A stretch of DNA of 64,000 nt from Actinomucor elegans. Its lineage: Eukaryota > Mucoromycota > Mucoromycetes > Mucorales > Mucoraceae. The DNA lies in assembly GCA_026027325.1 (NCBI GenBank), contig JAMSLZ010000019.1, positions 478,118 through 542,117 on the forward strand, read 5' to 3'. Position 1 is the first letter of the stretch. Each line of letters starts with the position of its first letter. Shown in pieces: positions 51,577 through 63,016 of this stretch. A model generated the notes under the pieces. It had not been told where the DNA came from, did not search any database, and was given only the letters and a program-made list of their open reading frames with translations. A program made the position numbers and the translations under genes.

Positions 51577-53049
51577 TTACTTACTATTCCAATATATATT
51601 AATACAATCAAAACTATTAAATTTACTGTAATGTATCCATGAATTATCCTCATCACTGTAGTTTTGCCATTTCACAAGGTAATAACTATCTTCGACTATT
51701 AACCCTTTATGATCCAAAATAGTTTCAATTTCATAACTTTCATTATTATCTATATCTATTTCCAAGTCCATTTTCTCATTATTATAAATATTATTATTTT
51801 TAAAATGAGCAATATTTGATAATTCTAATCCTAAAAATTGTTGCTGTAATAATTTCATTTTATCTAAATTGTTTATTCTTTCATTTAACTTTGGAAGTGA
51901 TTTATAATTTTCATTATTATTCAAAATATCATTTTTGTATTTAAAATCAAAGCTATCATTAATCCAATATGAATGAAAATCACTATGTTCTATATTGTTT
52001 AGTTTAATATATTTTTTTAAATTAAAAAGGACACATGCAATTTTTAGTTGAATATTATATATATTTATATTAGTAGTTAAAAAAGGTTTTTTGTTATTTA
52101 ATCTTTTAAAGATACATCCCAAATCTGAGAAAGTTTTTTCCATTTTAGACCGAAAACTTCCAAATTGATCGTTATAATTTATTTCAATTTCATTTAAGTT
52201 TATATTTTTATCTTTTCTGATAGGATATACGAAGTTATAGTCATTTAGATCAGAACTATTTATTATATTATCTACGTATAGGCTATATCCTCCATCTAAT
52301 GCAATACAATCCATCAAATTTAGTTTATTTTCAATATTCATATTTATAAGCATAGATCCATCATTATTAGTACTACATGGTTGACTGTCTGATACAAATA
52401 ATACCATACCATTTGTATCTATTGCAACTTGTGTTCTAAACCCATTTTTTTTAAGTTTGTAACTATAATATATGGATTTATCTTCTGCACCATATACCAT
52501 ACCTCTTTTATCATGGCCGTCTAAATGTATTGTTACTTGATTAAACAAATCTGGATTCTCTATCATTCCATTTAAAAGTCTAATTTTTATATTTGAAAAC
52601 ATGTTTTGTAAAGAAAAACTTAAAATCTTATTTAATTTTAACATTCTATCTGATGAATAAAATTGTCTGTATATTTGATGAAAAGTACTTTTTGATATAT
52701 AATCATCCATATCTTCAATTGATATATTCTCTACTATAAAATATAATATCAATAAGCCTTTTTCTATATTATTATATGGTCCTCTATAATCTCTATCTCC
52801 AAATAATATAACTAGGAAGAAATAAACAGGTATTATTCCTAACTTTTCTAATAAAATCTTTTTAATTTCTTTGATCTTTTTAATAGATATAATCTTTTTA
52901 GTGTGATATTTTTTTTGTTCAATCTCTGGCCAACCATAATTTAAAAATTTCCAATAATCATTTGTTAGAATCTGATACTCCATTAATAAAGTATCCTTAA
53001 CATTATTAATATTATCCATTTGTTCTTTTTTATATTGAGATAAATTCAA
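51577..53049 (-). CDS. DDE transposase with chromodomain (element C, copy 3)
   Basis: Intact 490-aa protein, same as 27185-28657 apart from one Ile/Val change near residue 73. D167, D242, E294 and a C-terminal chromodomain ending NIYWNSK. The two copies sit in different hosts (the B ORF, and gene 1), each with its own target duplication, so each reflects a separate insertion. AT-rich against the higher-GC exon around it. Confidence 0.93.
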   Translation of the reverse strand: MNLSQYKKEQMDNINNVKDTLLMEYQILTNDYWKFLNYGWPEIEQKKYHTKKIISIKKIKEIKKILLEKLGIIPVYFFLVILFGDRDYRGPYNNIEKGLLILYFIVENISIEDMDDYISKSTFHQIYRQFYSSDRMLKLNKILSFSLQNMFSNIKIRLLNGMIENPDLFNQVTIHLDGHDKRGMVYGAEDKSIYYSYKLKKNGFRTQVAIDTNGMVLFVSDSQPCSTNNDGSMLINMNIENKLNLMDCIALDGGYSLYVDNIINSSDLNDYNFVYPIRKDKNINLNEIEINYNDQFGSFRSKMEKTFSDLGCIFKRLNNKKPFLTTNINIYNIQLKIACVLFNLKKYIKLNNIEHSDFHSYWINDSFDFKYKNDILNNNENYKSLPKLNERINNLDKMKLLQQQFLGLELSNIAHFKNNNIYNNEKMDLEIDIDNNESYEIETILDHKGLIVEDSYYLVKWQNYSDEDNSWIHYSKFNSFDCINIYWNSK

Positions 53050-53431
53050 TTTTTTATAACTTAAAATAAAATTAATAATAATATATATACATTATTATGT
53101 TTTAGAAAACATTTTTTATTTTGAAAAGTTTGAAGTAATTCTAAAATTTATTAATTTTATATTTTGCTTAGTCAGCAAAATTGTAAAATCAATTATTTTT
53201 TTTGAACTTTTTATTAATAGACAGATTTATAAATATTTTGTGTTACACAAAATATAATAAATCCTAATTGTTTTAAAGAAATAGAAAATATAAAAAGTTC
53301 ACAAATTGTGAACATTTTTAATTTTCATGGAATGACAAACAAATTGATAATTTGAAAAGAATTGTAGTGTTAAGCTGATTTTATAATTCAGAATTTTATA
53401 GCAACAGAAACATTTCTCTATGGTTATAGTA

Positions 53432-53663
53432 GACGGATATCTACAATTAATATATCTTTTAAATCTATTGTATATGTCCTATTTTTTTTTAATATATCCA
53501 TATATTTTATAATTTATAACTTTTTTTCATGAATTAAAATTATTATTAAGTATAATAAACATTATCAAGAAGGCAACTGTTCCATTTTGCATGAAAAAGC
53601 AATATTATATTTATGCTTTCTCCTAATATACGTACCAAATTTATATGAAACAAGATGTCCGTC
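53432..53663 (+). repeat. C module, right copy (232 bp)
   Basis: Direct repeat of 51324-51555; preceded by the core end GGTTATAGTA. Confidence 0.93.
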
Positions 53664-53825
53664 CAACTAGTTGAGGGGTATTCCCAGTCCCCTTTGGGAA
53701 ACTATTATGAAGATGACTTTCAAAGTATATCTAGTAGCATTCATCGTGTCGTATACACGCTTATATTCACAGGCTATACATACGACATGTCTCAATTAAA
53801 GCTATCTAACTGCGTAACTGATTGA

Positions 53826-54286
53826 CCCGACAAACAGGTTTCACCAATCAAGCAATCACGCATAATCAATTAAGCTTCTAGATCGATTCATCATCACTTG
53901 TCATTAACATTACTCATCAGTAATAATACAAGAACCAATACAAGAACAGTACGTTTACTTGTATAAACTAATTCTACCGTAACTTGCAAGTAATCGGCTA
54001 AACATGAATTATTGTTTCATTCATTCATTCTCAGCAGTACCTGTCAATCGGTTAAACATAAGACCTTTAACTAATATAAATACACCTTCATTTTATGATC
54101 GAAATAAAGAATGAATAACTATCTTATTACCAATCAGTAATCTGATTACATATACAAGTCTTATTATTATTATTACGTGAATCTTTGGTCTTTAGCTACT
54201 TCGGATTCAACACATCGTAAGTTACTTACTGTTAAATTCTATAAACCAACAAATAACCATATACTATATTTTTCCTAGCTACTCCT
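53826..54286. other. Between unknown genes 1 and 2
   Basis: No ORF. A likely 5' untranslated exon with an intron (donor GTAAGT at about 54223, acceptor TTTTCCTAG at about 54279) leads into gene 2. Confidence 0.5.
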
Positions 54287-56147
54287 ATGCATACTACCTC
54301 GCTTGTATGTAGTTCTCCAATTCGTAACCCCTTTTTTGCTGCCAGTAACACAACTGTTATTGGTCGTACTTTTTCAGCAACTGGGCCAATTGCCGATCCG
54401 AGCAATTTAGTGTACTCTGGTATGTATATTTTGCGTTAAGTTCCTTTCATTCTCTAAACAGCTGTCTATAGATGACGAATTGCTACCTCTTCCTGGACCT
54501 TCTCGTGTACCAAGTGCAGATGATGGTCTTACTCGGCTTGAAGAGTTTATGCAAGGGCACTACGGTGCTAATTCAGAGACTTTCGCGCCCTTAGTCCGGG
54601 ATAACTATTTGGTAAACACTTTCTTGCGTGGGATACGTGACAATGTAACTATCTCGGTAGGCAAGGAGAGCAGCTTTCACACCTTACCAGATTTACCAAT
54701 ACTCATTGATGTGGATTCATTTATCTATTTGGCGTACCAAGGTTTACCTGTTTCTGGTGATAATTTTAGTGTCTACTATAGACCTAACTTTGATAGCTCC
54801 ATTAAAACAGATCTGGGTGTTACTTGGTCTATCCCTAGCATTCAAAATGGAAAGAACATTGCCTTGTCCAAGTGCCCAAACCTGTTATTCTGTAGTCGTG
54901 GTGACCTTAAAGTATGTAGAAAATTTAGCATGTTATTTAATACAACTGTTCAATCTTACTCATTCGCCAATTTTTTTGTAGATTGCTATTTTTTTCCCTC
55001 GTTTGTACACCAAATATCAATTCAGTGCGCCAGAGAATGCGGGTATTGGCGGGTCATATGTTGCTACAGAGGACCATACACTCTTTGTTGACATGCTACT
55101 TCGTTTTTGTGTTGAGAATACAATCAGTATAAATGCATATCCAACTCCTTTAAACTATGAGCATGCTGCACGTGGGGGTATCGGCCACTATGCATTAAAG
55201 GCTAAAACAGAGCAGCTACATAGCATTGTCCATCAAATGCGCAATCGTGTTCGTACGTGCCCTATACTAGAAGATTTTCAAGACTTTTTCTTTGTGGTGT
55301 TCTCGCATGGTATGAAGTATCAAGTGGAGTTTACCTTCCATCAAGAGGAACCAATCTACCAACAGGCCTTACAGTCTATTGGTTTTGATCTCAGGTCAGA
55401 CTTCTTTAGAATGGACAAGCTTTTTGTTGATATTGCCTTATCTTTCTTACCTACTCCTGGTGCTTCTTGGACTGGCCTTTGGGTGGACTATGAGTGTGTC
55501 ATATCGAAGTTTTATCAGCCAAATGTTCTTAACCGATTTAAAGGTACTATTAGAAAGGATGATTTTTGCCAGTTCTCTGGACTTGGTGGATTTAAATACT
55601 CCGAAAAAGCAAGTAACATCGTCTCAGTGCAAGCTTATTCTACATGGAAACACGTATTTTTCAAAAGAAGTAACGTTTCCGAGCGTCAAGGTAGAGACAT
55701 AGACCCTGTAGAAGTATGGGAACTTGGGCGCGGATTTCAAAAGTGGATAGTACGTATCTTCATCACGAAAGTTTGCTAAAGCATTAGTATTAATAGCTTT
55801 TATTTAACAGGATGATACTACTTGTGACATTAGTCATATGTCTCAACGAGGCTATGGTACAAGGCTGGAGTTTCGCGTCAAAGCAGCATTTGCAAACGAT
55901 TGTATTGCACATGCTTTACACACAGATACTCGGTAAGACAAAAGCTTTTATTTAAAGATAAACAAAACTTTTTAACTAAAAATTTTACTTCACTTTAGAG
56001 CGACAGTTGAAAAGTGTATCAGATGGTTTCCTACTGGTTTACTTTTTGATTTTGTCAAATCCAGAATGCAAGCGTTATACGTCATGGCATTGGCTTTGAA
56101 AGCCGATTCTCAGAGGCACACCTTTAAACAGCTTTCTACTTCTGTCT

Positions 56148-56367
56148 GAGTTACGTTTATATATAAATAATTTTTTTATTAATATCATTATTCTTATTTA
56201 TTTTAAATAAATTATATTTTTTGGGATTAACGATTTTGTTGAGATTTTAAAACATATTAAAAAAAAACGTTATGATTCATTTTATTCTTTATCAACAATT
56301 TATTATATTTTTCTGTTACTTTATATCTTGTGTTGTGTTTAATTTTTGTATAGCTAAAACGTATCTC
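56148..56367 (+). repeat. H module, left copy (220 bp)
   Basis: Direct repeat of 58027-58246; no difference noticed. Confidence 0.93.
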
Positions 56368-56433
56368 TAATAATAATTGAAGAAGAATGAAGTAAAAGTC
56401 AGGACTTTAATATTAGATAAATAATGATAGTTA

Positions 56434-57891
56434 TTACATGCTTATATCCATATCTACTTCTAAATCTTTATTATATTCATTTAATATAGTTTTATCATCA
56501 AAATCATACTCTTTTACCCATGAATTATATAATTTTTTATATCCTTTCCATTTTACAAAATACTCCTTTACACCATTTTTATCTAATCTATGTGATATTA
56601 TATATTGAACTTCATAATGCTTTTCTTTATCTATAATATCTTGAGTTAAAGAATTTTTTTCTTCAATAGATATATTTTTACAAGTTATAATAGAATTTAA
56701 TAAATCATGTTGATAATCTTTCATTAAATTTATATCTGCCATTTTGTATTCCAACTTTATTAAATCTTCTTTTATATTATTATTACTAGGATAATCAAAA
56801 CTATCTTTTAACCATAAAGAATGTTTATATAATGGATTTAATCCACTTAATTCTGCAAACTTTTTAATATTTAATAATGCACAAGCTAATTTTAATTGTA
56901 TATTATATGTTTCTAATTTAGTCACTCTAACATTATTTTTAGCATCGAATCTTTTAAATACTTTTCCTAAACTTGCAAAATAGGTTTCTATTCTAGATCT
57001 AAATCCTCCAATATAATTATTAAAATTTGTCTCTTCATCTGTTAAATCTATTTTTTTCTGCTTTTCAATAGGAAATGTAAAATTGTTAATTTTTATATCC
57101 AAGTTTCTCAAAGAATACTTTTCAATAGTCTCATTTAGTGTATTTTTATATAAACCGTCAAAACATATATTATCATATAAAGTAAAAAATTTATTAAATT
57201 GTACATTGTTTATAAGCATTTTGTCATCATTATTATTTTTACATGGTAAACTATCTGATATAAATACTGCTATATCATTAATATCTATTACAAATTGTGT
57301 ATTCAATCCTGGTTTTTTTAACTTCCAAGAATATAAATCTTTTCTATCAAAATCTACATTTTCATATATTATTTTATTATGGTGACCATCCATTAATAAA
57401 GTTACATGTTTCATCATTTCTGGATTATTTATATATGAATTCAATAACCTAATTCTTTTATTTGTGCAGTAGTTATATAATATGTTATTAACCCAATTAT
57501 TCAATTCATCATACTTTTTGATATATAAATATTTGTAAATTCTGAAAAAATTAGAATGAGGTAAATAAGTCTCCATTTGATTAATAGATATCCCATTTAA
57601 TAAATGTTCTAGTATTATCAAAGCTTTATCAATGTTTCTATATGGCCCTGGTAAATCAAAGTTATTACAAAAATCTGTTAAAAATAAAAATGTTGGAATA
57701 ATCCCAATCTTATCCTCTATATTTTTTTTAACTTTCTCTATATGTTTAATCTCTTGTAATTCTGTTCTGTGGTATTTTTTTTCTATAGGTCTATATTCGT
57801 TTTCTAAAAATTTCCATTTTGATTTAATCAAGGTTTCATATTCTATCTGTAATTTATTTTGTAATAATATTTTTTCATCTCCATTTATCAT
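56434..57891 (-). CDS. DDE transposase with chromodomain (element H)
   Basis: Intact 485-aa transposase. D168 in TLLMDGHHNK, D245 in ICFDGLYKN and E302 in GGFRSRIETYF. The second motif is DGLY rather than DGGY, a mark shared with element D. C-terminal chromodomain: HYEVQYIISHRLDKNGVKEY, FVKWKGYKKLYNSWVKEYDFDD. Ends in an acidic tail. Very AT-rich. Both modules and the gene look undamaged, so H could be autonomous. Its insertion breaks exon 5 of unknown gene 2. Confidence 0.94.
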   Translation of the reverse strand: MINGDEKILLQNKLQIEYETLIKSKWKFLENEYRPIEKKYHRTELQEIKHIEKVKKNIEDKIGIIPTFLFLTDFCNNFDLPGPYRNIDKALIILEHLLNGISINQMETYLPHSNFFRIYKYLYIKKYDELNNWVNNILYNYCTNKRIRLLNSYINNPEMMKHVTLLMDGHHNKIIYENVDFDRKDLYSWKLKKPGLNTQFVIDINDIAVFISDSLPCKNNNDDKMLINNVQFNKFFTLYDNICFDGLYKNTLNETIEKYSLRNLDIKINNFTFPIEKQKKIDLTDEETNFNNYIGGFRSRIETYFASLGKVFKRFDAKNNVRVTKLETYNIQLKLACALLNIKKFAELSGLNPLYKHSLWLKDSFDYPSNNNIKEDLIKLEYKMADINLMKDYQHDLLNSIITCKNISIEEKNSLTQDIIDKEKHYEVQYIISHRLDKNGVKEYFVKWKGYKKLYNSWVKEYDFDDKTILNEYNKDLEVDMDISM

Positions 57892-58026
57892 ATCACAAAA
57901 TATCTTTCTTGGATCTTTTTTTTATATATCAAAAATTCAATTTTTTTCTTTAAATAATCATCTGAGTTTCAAATTATAGCAGATAAAATTGTCTGCAACG
58001 CCATTGTGTGTAATAATAATTTCTTA

Positions 58027-58246
58027 GAGTTACGTTTATATATAAATAATTTTTTTATTAATATCATTATTCTTATTTATTTTAAATAAATTATATTTTT
58101 TGGGATTAACGATTTTGTTGAGATTTTAAAACATATTAAAAAAAAACGTTATGATTCATTTTATTCTTTATCAACAATTTATTATATTTTTCTGTTACTT
58201 TATATCTTGTGTTGTGTTTAATTTTTGTATAGCTAAAACGTATCTC
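58027..58246 (+). repeat. H module, right copy (220 bp)
   Basis: Direct repeat of 56148-56367; outer edge followed by TCT and then the gene 2 exon in frame. Confidence 0.93.
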
Positions 58247-59284
58247 TCTACATTGCCTTTCTTTTATCATCTTTGTTCCACCGGGTTTTAGAAGGCAAAA
58301 AATGGAAGAACGCAGCAGCATATCTGAATAGGCAAAGAAATGATAATCCTGTGTGTTTGTTCTTGACAGATTTGCTCCATTGTCAAGGGCAAAATGTGTG
58401 GTTTTTTAAAGACACCCTCAGCAAGTTTGATCTAGTGGAACATTTCGGAGTATCCATTGTTTCCAGGTGCCAAACAAGCGAACAACTACCACGAGTGGCA
58501 GCAAGCAGCGCAGTTGAATTTTTTACTCAAGGTCATGTTGTTGATCCTCTTTCGTTGGAGACTTTGGAACAAGTAAAGTCTTGTCTTTCCTCATTGAAGC
58601 CAAATGCTCAATACCCTGGTTTCCACTTAGCTATCAACATAGAATCAAACCACCTGTATGTCAACACTTGGAGGATAAAGTCTTCAAGCGACAGTTACTA
58701 TTGGACCTTAGCCCAAAACGTAGTCATGCTATTTGGGCTGGAATCAGAAAAATCTGTGCGTTTTTTTGCCGAGTTACTGCTCACCGAAATGGTACAAATG
58801 TTCAATGCTTGGAACAAATACTCTGCCGTACCAGTAGAAGAACTGAAACAAGCAGGGCACCAAATTTTCAAGCGAGCGAACCTACCCAAGTACCTGCAAC
58901 CAGACGTAAGTTAATAAAAAAAAATGATAACTGAATGACAGCTTAGCTCTAACAACGATATAATAGGCATATGTCATCGATGGGTTCAATATTTCAACAT
59001 CCAAAAGTTGGCTTAATGAACTCATCCTACCAACAGTTGACAGGGTAATCGATAACATGGAAGAAGCAGCATTCCTTGGCGGTGTTGGGCCTTGGAAAAA
59101 ACTACAAGTACGAGGCTACTATATTTTGATTGTAGCTCAATACAGAAGTGAATTGCAGAAAATAGCAAAATTCCAGAGCAAGATCACAGAATATATTGCT
59201 AAAAATTATGATATAATACCAACCATGGAAAAACAAAAAATATGGAAAACAAAAAATGGAGTATTACACTTCCATGAAATATAA

Positions 59285-60765
59285 AAAAAAAATATGAATA
59301 TTAAATATGAATAAAATTATGAAACAACTTTATGGCAAAAAGCGAAAAACAAATCGATTATATACATAACTAAAGACATAAATTTAAGAGAGAAATAAAA
59401 TAATTTATAAAGGATAAGATACAAAGCAAAATAAAAATGTAAGGTAAGAAAAAAAAATGTTAAAAAAACAAAAGAATAAATAAAGAACTACAATAATAAG
59501 ATATATGAAAAAATAAAGGTATAAAAAATAGAAGAATTAGGAAAAGATTAATTAATTAACAATAAACCAGGGAAAGGAAAATCATAAGAAAAGAAAGAAA
59601 GATATGAATCAAGAAAAAAAAAAGGAAGGGATATGTATATAGATATAGATAATATATGAAAAATAGTAAGAACAGATAGAGGAATAATATAGGATAATGA
59701 ATAAAATTAAGGAATAGAATTAAATGATAAATGAAAGATGAAGAATAAGAAATAAATATAGAATTACAAATAGGAAAGGATAAGATTCATAATATAGGAT
59801 AAAAAAAAAAGAAAAATAAATATATATTAAAGCAGGCAACAAGATAAATCAAACAAATAATTTAGAAAGCGTTTAAACATAATAAACTTGGGGACAAAAT
59901 AGAAAATTTTAGAAGCAATAAATATAAGAATAAATTAAAAATATACAAATAATAAGGATTAGAGTTTAGTTGAAATTAAAGATAAGAAAAAAAAAGAAAT
60001 AGAATTAAGATAAATGATAATGTAAGAATTATACTATTGGCAAAAGACAGATATACAGACAGAAGAGGGATTAGGAAAACGGATAGGAAAAAGATAGAAT
60101 TAGAACTAAACTTAAACATATGGTTAATAATAAGAATTAGAAACAGAAACAAAAAATAGAATTAGGAATAAAATTACAGTTAATACGAGATATAGAATTA
60201 AATAATATAATAGCTATATAAGTAAAAAAATTAGGAAAAAGATAACGAATAGGGTCAGAAGTAAAATAAGGAATAGGGTTAAGAATAAGCTCAATATGAG
60301 AATATAATAGGAATATAAATAAAAAGGACACGGTTAAGATTTAAATTTATAAAAGGAACTTAGAGCCAGAATTAGGGAAGAAGTTAAGATAAAATTAGAA
60401 TAGAATCAGGAACAGGGAGAAGAAAAAAATAAGGAGAAGATTATAGTTAAATCAGATTTAGGGTATGATTAAAATAATAATAAAAAAATAGAAGACAATA
60501 ATAGAAATATAAATAGAATTATAACTAGAATGATGAATAGACATATTTAGAGATATAATAAAATTAAGGGTTAGATTAGTATAAGGAATATAATTAGATG
60601 ATAATTTAAATTATGAATAGAGAGAGAATTAGGTTAGGGACTATGATTAAAGATAAGATAAAGAATAGAAAATAAGCGAAATGTATGTATAGTGATAGGA
60701 ATAGAAACAAGATAGAATTAGGATAAAATATAGGATTAAGGTTAGGATAAGATTATAGATAAAAG
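59285..60765 (+). repeat. Degenerate telomere-like DNA, telomere-proximal
   Basis: No gene. About 1.5 kb of A/G-rich sequence with scattered TTAGGA, ATAGGA and TTAAGG words on the plus strand. It becomes more telomere-like to the right. Confidence 0.8.
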
Positions 60766-61267
60766 GGGTGATTACCAAACGAGGTCTCAGATTTAATTTA
60801 TACTAATAATACATAATATTTTATTTTACACTTCATAGGGAAATGCTTAACATTTTTTGTTTTTTAAGCTTTTAATATGACCAATAAATATATCAAAAAG
60901 TATTTAAATAATTACTATTACTAATTTCTAAAATAATTCTTTTTTTCATATTTTTATCATAAATTCTACTTTTTCCTTTATTTTCAATATTTTATTTTGT
61001 TTTTCTATTAAAACTATTTAATTTTATATATCAAGTAATAGATAATAAAAATATTAATTAAAAATATATAATAACAATAAAATTATATTTAAAATGTTTC
61101 TCATATGATGAATATAATGAAAATTTATTAGAAATAGATATTGTGAAGGAAGAAATAAAAAACTTAGAAAATAAAAATTTAATTTAGATAATAATTATCA
61201 GCATGATATAAATGTTAAAATTAATGGAATATATATTGAAAAATTTAATTTAGAAAATATATTTAAA

Positions 61268-61564
61268 TTATAATTTAAGTTTTTTCATGATGGGTGCGAT
61301 TTCATCAAGTATCATATTATTCTTATTATCTAATGTTTTTCTTTTTATACCTTTGTTTTTATCTTTATTATATGTCTTAAATTCATATACTTTTCTTAAT
61401 CTTTTATTTGAACCATTTTTTTTCATGTAGATTTCATAACACCCATCTTTTTGCTTTATTTTGTATTCTGCTAAATCATATTTTTTCATATCTTTTATAA
61501 TTATACTTCGTTTAATATTGTATTTATATTTATCATCTACAATAATATTAAATATTTCATCCAT
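61268..61564 (-). CDS. Merlin accessory protein, 98 aa, unknown
   Basis: Identical to that at 23058-23354 (MDEIFNIIVDDKYKYNIKRS to MKKLKL). Downstream of the transposase gene, same strand, 271 bp after its stop. Lys-rich, with a YEIYMKK strand; no named domain. Its presence in all three Merlin copies, with one decayed, argues for a real gene in this lineage. Function unknown; a DNA-binding helper is a guess. Confidence 0.74.
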   Translation of the reverse strand: MDEIFNIIVDDKYKYNIKRSIIIKDMKKYDLAEYKIKQKDGCYEIYMKKNGSNKRLRKVYEFKTYNKDKNKGIKRKTLDNKNNMILDEIAPIMKKLKL

Positions 61565-61835
61565 TTCTTTTTTATATTATTACTTTTTCAATTTTTTTTA
61601 TTTTTTTATAATAGATATATTTAATCCCACTCATAATGTAATACCCAATTGTCTCTGATCTATTACATAATCATTGTGTCTTAAATAGGCTAGTTTACTG
61701 ACTTAGTCAGGTCCTTGTAATAAGAATAATGAATATCAAATATGCATTTCACATTTATAACTATCAATATATTTTCTATCATATTTTTAATAAATATAAA
61801 AATTCAATTTTTTGCATTTTTTATGTAAATTAAAA

Positions 61836-62717
61836 TTAATCCTTTAAAAACTTTTTCCATACGTTATACTCTCTATTTTTCTTACGCCATTGATATTCTT
61901 TTAAATACAATACTATATCTTTTTTATTTCTATTTCGTGGTATTATACTTTGCTTTAAGCCATTCCATGTGCCTTCAATTGTATTTGTATGCACACCTGT
62001 ATTTGGATCTTTAAAATGCTTTGAATGATTTACAGTTAAATGTTTGTATCCTATATTTTTCAAGTTATTATACCCTTTCCATAAATCCGTATATATTGTT
62101 GTACCTTTTTTTACATATCTTTTTATAATTAAATCAATATTATCAACATTTCTTTCTTCAATGGGTAATAAAAACATTTTTTTGTTTTCATTTTTTATTT
62201 TATTTTTTAGCATACTTCTTTCGATACCACCAATTACCCAAGCACCTTCTACCTTATGCCCCTTATTATATTTTCTTTTTGCAATTTTACTTTCATCGAT
62301 TTCTACAATTTTATTTCTACCTCCAATTTTAATATTTCTGTTACCTAACAATTGTTTATTTTTCAAGTATTTTCTGAATATTTTATTGTATGATGACACT
62401 GTATTTTTGCTAATTTGCAAACTTGATGCTATAAAGGAAGAAGGTGCTTTTCCAAGAAAAAGATATAATATGTGTAATTGAGTATTTAAAGGTAAAGTTA
62501 AATTATTAAAAATTGTTCCTTTCAATGGTGATATTGCTTTCCTACATTTATAATATCTACAAACATATAATTTTTTATTTAAGTTTAATTTAGTTTCATG
62601 TTCACATTTATTACACTTTATATGTTTATTAACGTAATCATTACTAATTAAATATAATAGTGCTTCTTTTTCATCGTCGAATATTTTTTTTAAAGATTTA
62701 TATGGTTCTATAAACAT
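61836..62717 (-). CDS. Merlin (IS1595-type) transposase, copy 3
   Basis: Intact 293-aa transposase counted from MFIEPYKSL; the 43 extra codons upstream run into the terminal repeat and are unlikely to be used. Zinc ribbon C35, C38, C53, C58; helix-turn-helix ISKNTVSSYNKIFRK; catalytic D141 (EIDESK), D211 (IYTDLW) and E248 (NTIEGTW). Merlin transposases are the eukaryotic relatives of bacterial IS1016/IS1595. Very AT-rich codon use. The nearly identical but split copy at 23625-29919 shows that this protein's family moved recently. Confidence 0.94.
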   Translation of the reverse strand: MFIEPYKSLKKIFDDEKEALLYLISNDYVNKHIKCNKCEHETKLNLNKKLYVCRYYKCRKAISPLKGTIFNNLTLPLNTQLHILYLFLGKAPSSFIASSLQISKNTVSSYNKIFRKYLKNKQLLGNRNIKIGGRNKIVEIDESKIAKRKYNKGHKVEGAWVIGGIERSMLKNKIKNENKKMFLLPIEERNVDNIDLIIKRYVKKGTTIYTDLWKGYNNLKNIGYKHLTVNHSKHFKDPNTGVHTNTIEGTWNGLKQSIIPRNRNKKDIVLYLKEYQWRKKNREYNVWKKFLKD

Positions 62718-62856
62718 CTGCAATTTTATTAAATCCTTTTTATTTTTAATTTTAATTTGTAAAAAAAATTCAATTTTTTCATATAACAATAAAATTTGTG
62801 GTAGTAGGAGTTTCAATATGGACCTGAGAGTTCCTTTGGGATACATCCGATAAAAG

Positions 62857-63013
62857 CAGGATTAGAATGAGAAATATGAAGAAGAATAATAATAGAATTA
62901 AAATAAAATAGGAATTAGGATCAAAACAGGGAAAAAACTAAGATAAAATCATGTTAGGAATAAGATTATAGGAGAATTAGGATGATAATAAGGGTTAATG
63001 ATATGACCAGAAC
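62857..63013 (+). repeat. Degenerate telomere-like DNA
   Basis: Continuation of the purine-rich degenerate repeats between Merlin copy 3 and the solo D module. Confidence 0.75.
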
Positions 63014-63016
63014 AAG

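Larger units (their letters stand above)
51324..53663 (-). mobile_element. Composite chromodomain transposon C, copy 3
   Basis: 2340 bp, flanked by CAA (51321-51323, 53664-53666), inserted in exon 6 of unknown gene 1. Direct modules 51324-51555 and 53432-53663. Nearly identical to 26932-29271, so both moved recently. Confidence 0.93.
46295..53825 (+). pseudogene. Unknown spliced gene 1, broken by composites G and C3
   Basis: Proposed exons: 46295-46403 (MSKRASSSRVPSTQASLRRF), 46461-46490, 46652-46744, 46798-46881, 46940-46950 plus 51116-51242, and 51307-51323 plus 53667-53825. Introns have GT-AG ends, and intron 2 has a TGCTAAC branch site. After removal of G (with one AAT) and C3 (with one CAA) the frame is continuous, about 200 aa. 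The product is Ser-rich with a basic KKRRIIRKDESSSSDEDA patch, and I do not recognise it; possibly a nuclear or DNA-associated protein. It is followed by gene 2 in the same orientation. Exon 5 and 6 breaks leave it non-functional here. Confidence 0.65.
56148..58246 (-). mobile_element. Composite chromodomain transposon H
   Basis: 2099 bp flanked by TCT (56145-56147, 58247-58249). Direct modules of 220 bp (56148-56367, 58027-58246) begin GAGTTACGTTT and, inward from the right, GAGATACGTTT. The core has an intact transposase. Module ends resemble those of D (GAG.. ACGTT), and so do the proteins. Confidence 0.93.
54287..59284 (+). pseudogene. Unknown spliced gene 2, broken by composite H
   Basis: Proposed exons: 54287-54419, 54462-54911, 54982-55749, 55811-55932, 55999-56147 plus 58250-58905, and 58967-59284. 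All introns are GT-AG. Removing H with one TCT restores the frame (STSV then YIAFLLSSLFHRV), giving roughly 860 aa. I do not recognise it. Visible: an N-terminal Ser/Thr-rich stretch, then a globular protein with segments NYEHAARGGIGHYALKAK, FVVFSHGMKYQVEFTF and TRLEFRVKAAF. No signal peptide or membrane segment is clear. It may be a repeated subtelomeric gene family or the product of a large unrecognised element. It is the last gene before the telomere and reads toward it. Confidence 0.68.
60766..62848 (-). mobile_element. Merlin element, copy 3 (intact)
   Basis: 2083 bp flanked by GATAAAAG (60758-60765, 62849-62856). Ends as in copy 1. Both ORFs intact, so a candidate autonomous element, inserted in subtelomeric degenerate repeats. 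Confidence 0.94.

Noticed and set aside
59285..60765. Purine-rich repeat tract as a coding or CRISPR-like array
   Set aside because: No regular spacers or fixed repeat; composed of degenerate telomere words.
62718..62846. Upstream start of the 336-aa Merlin ORF
   Set aside because: The extra N-terminus is encoded by terminal-repeat DNA and is absent from copy 2, whose ORF begins at MFIEPY.
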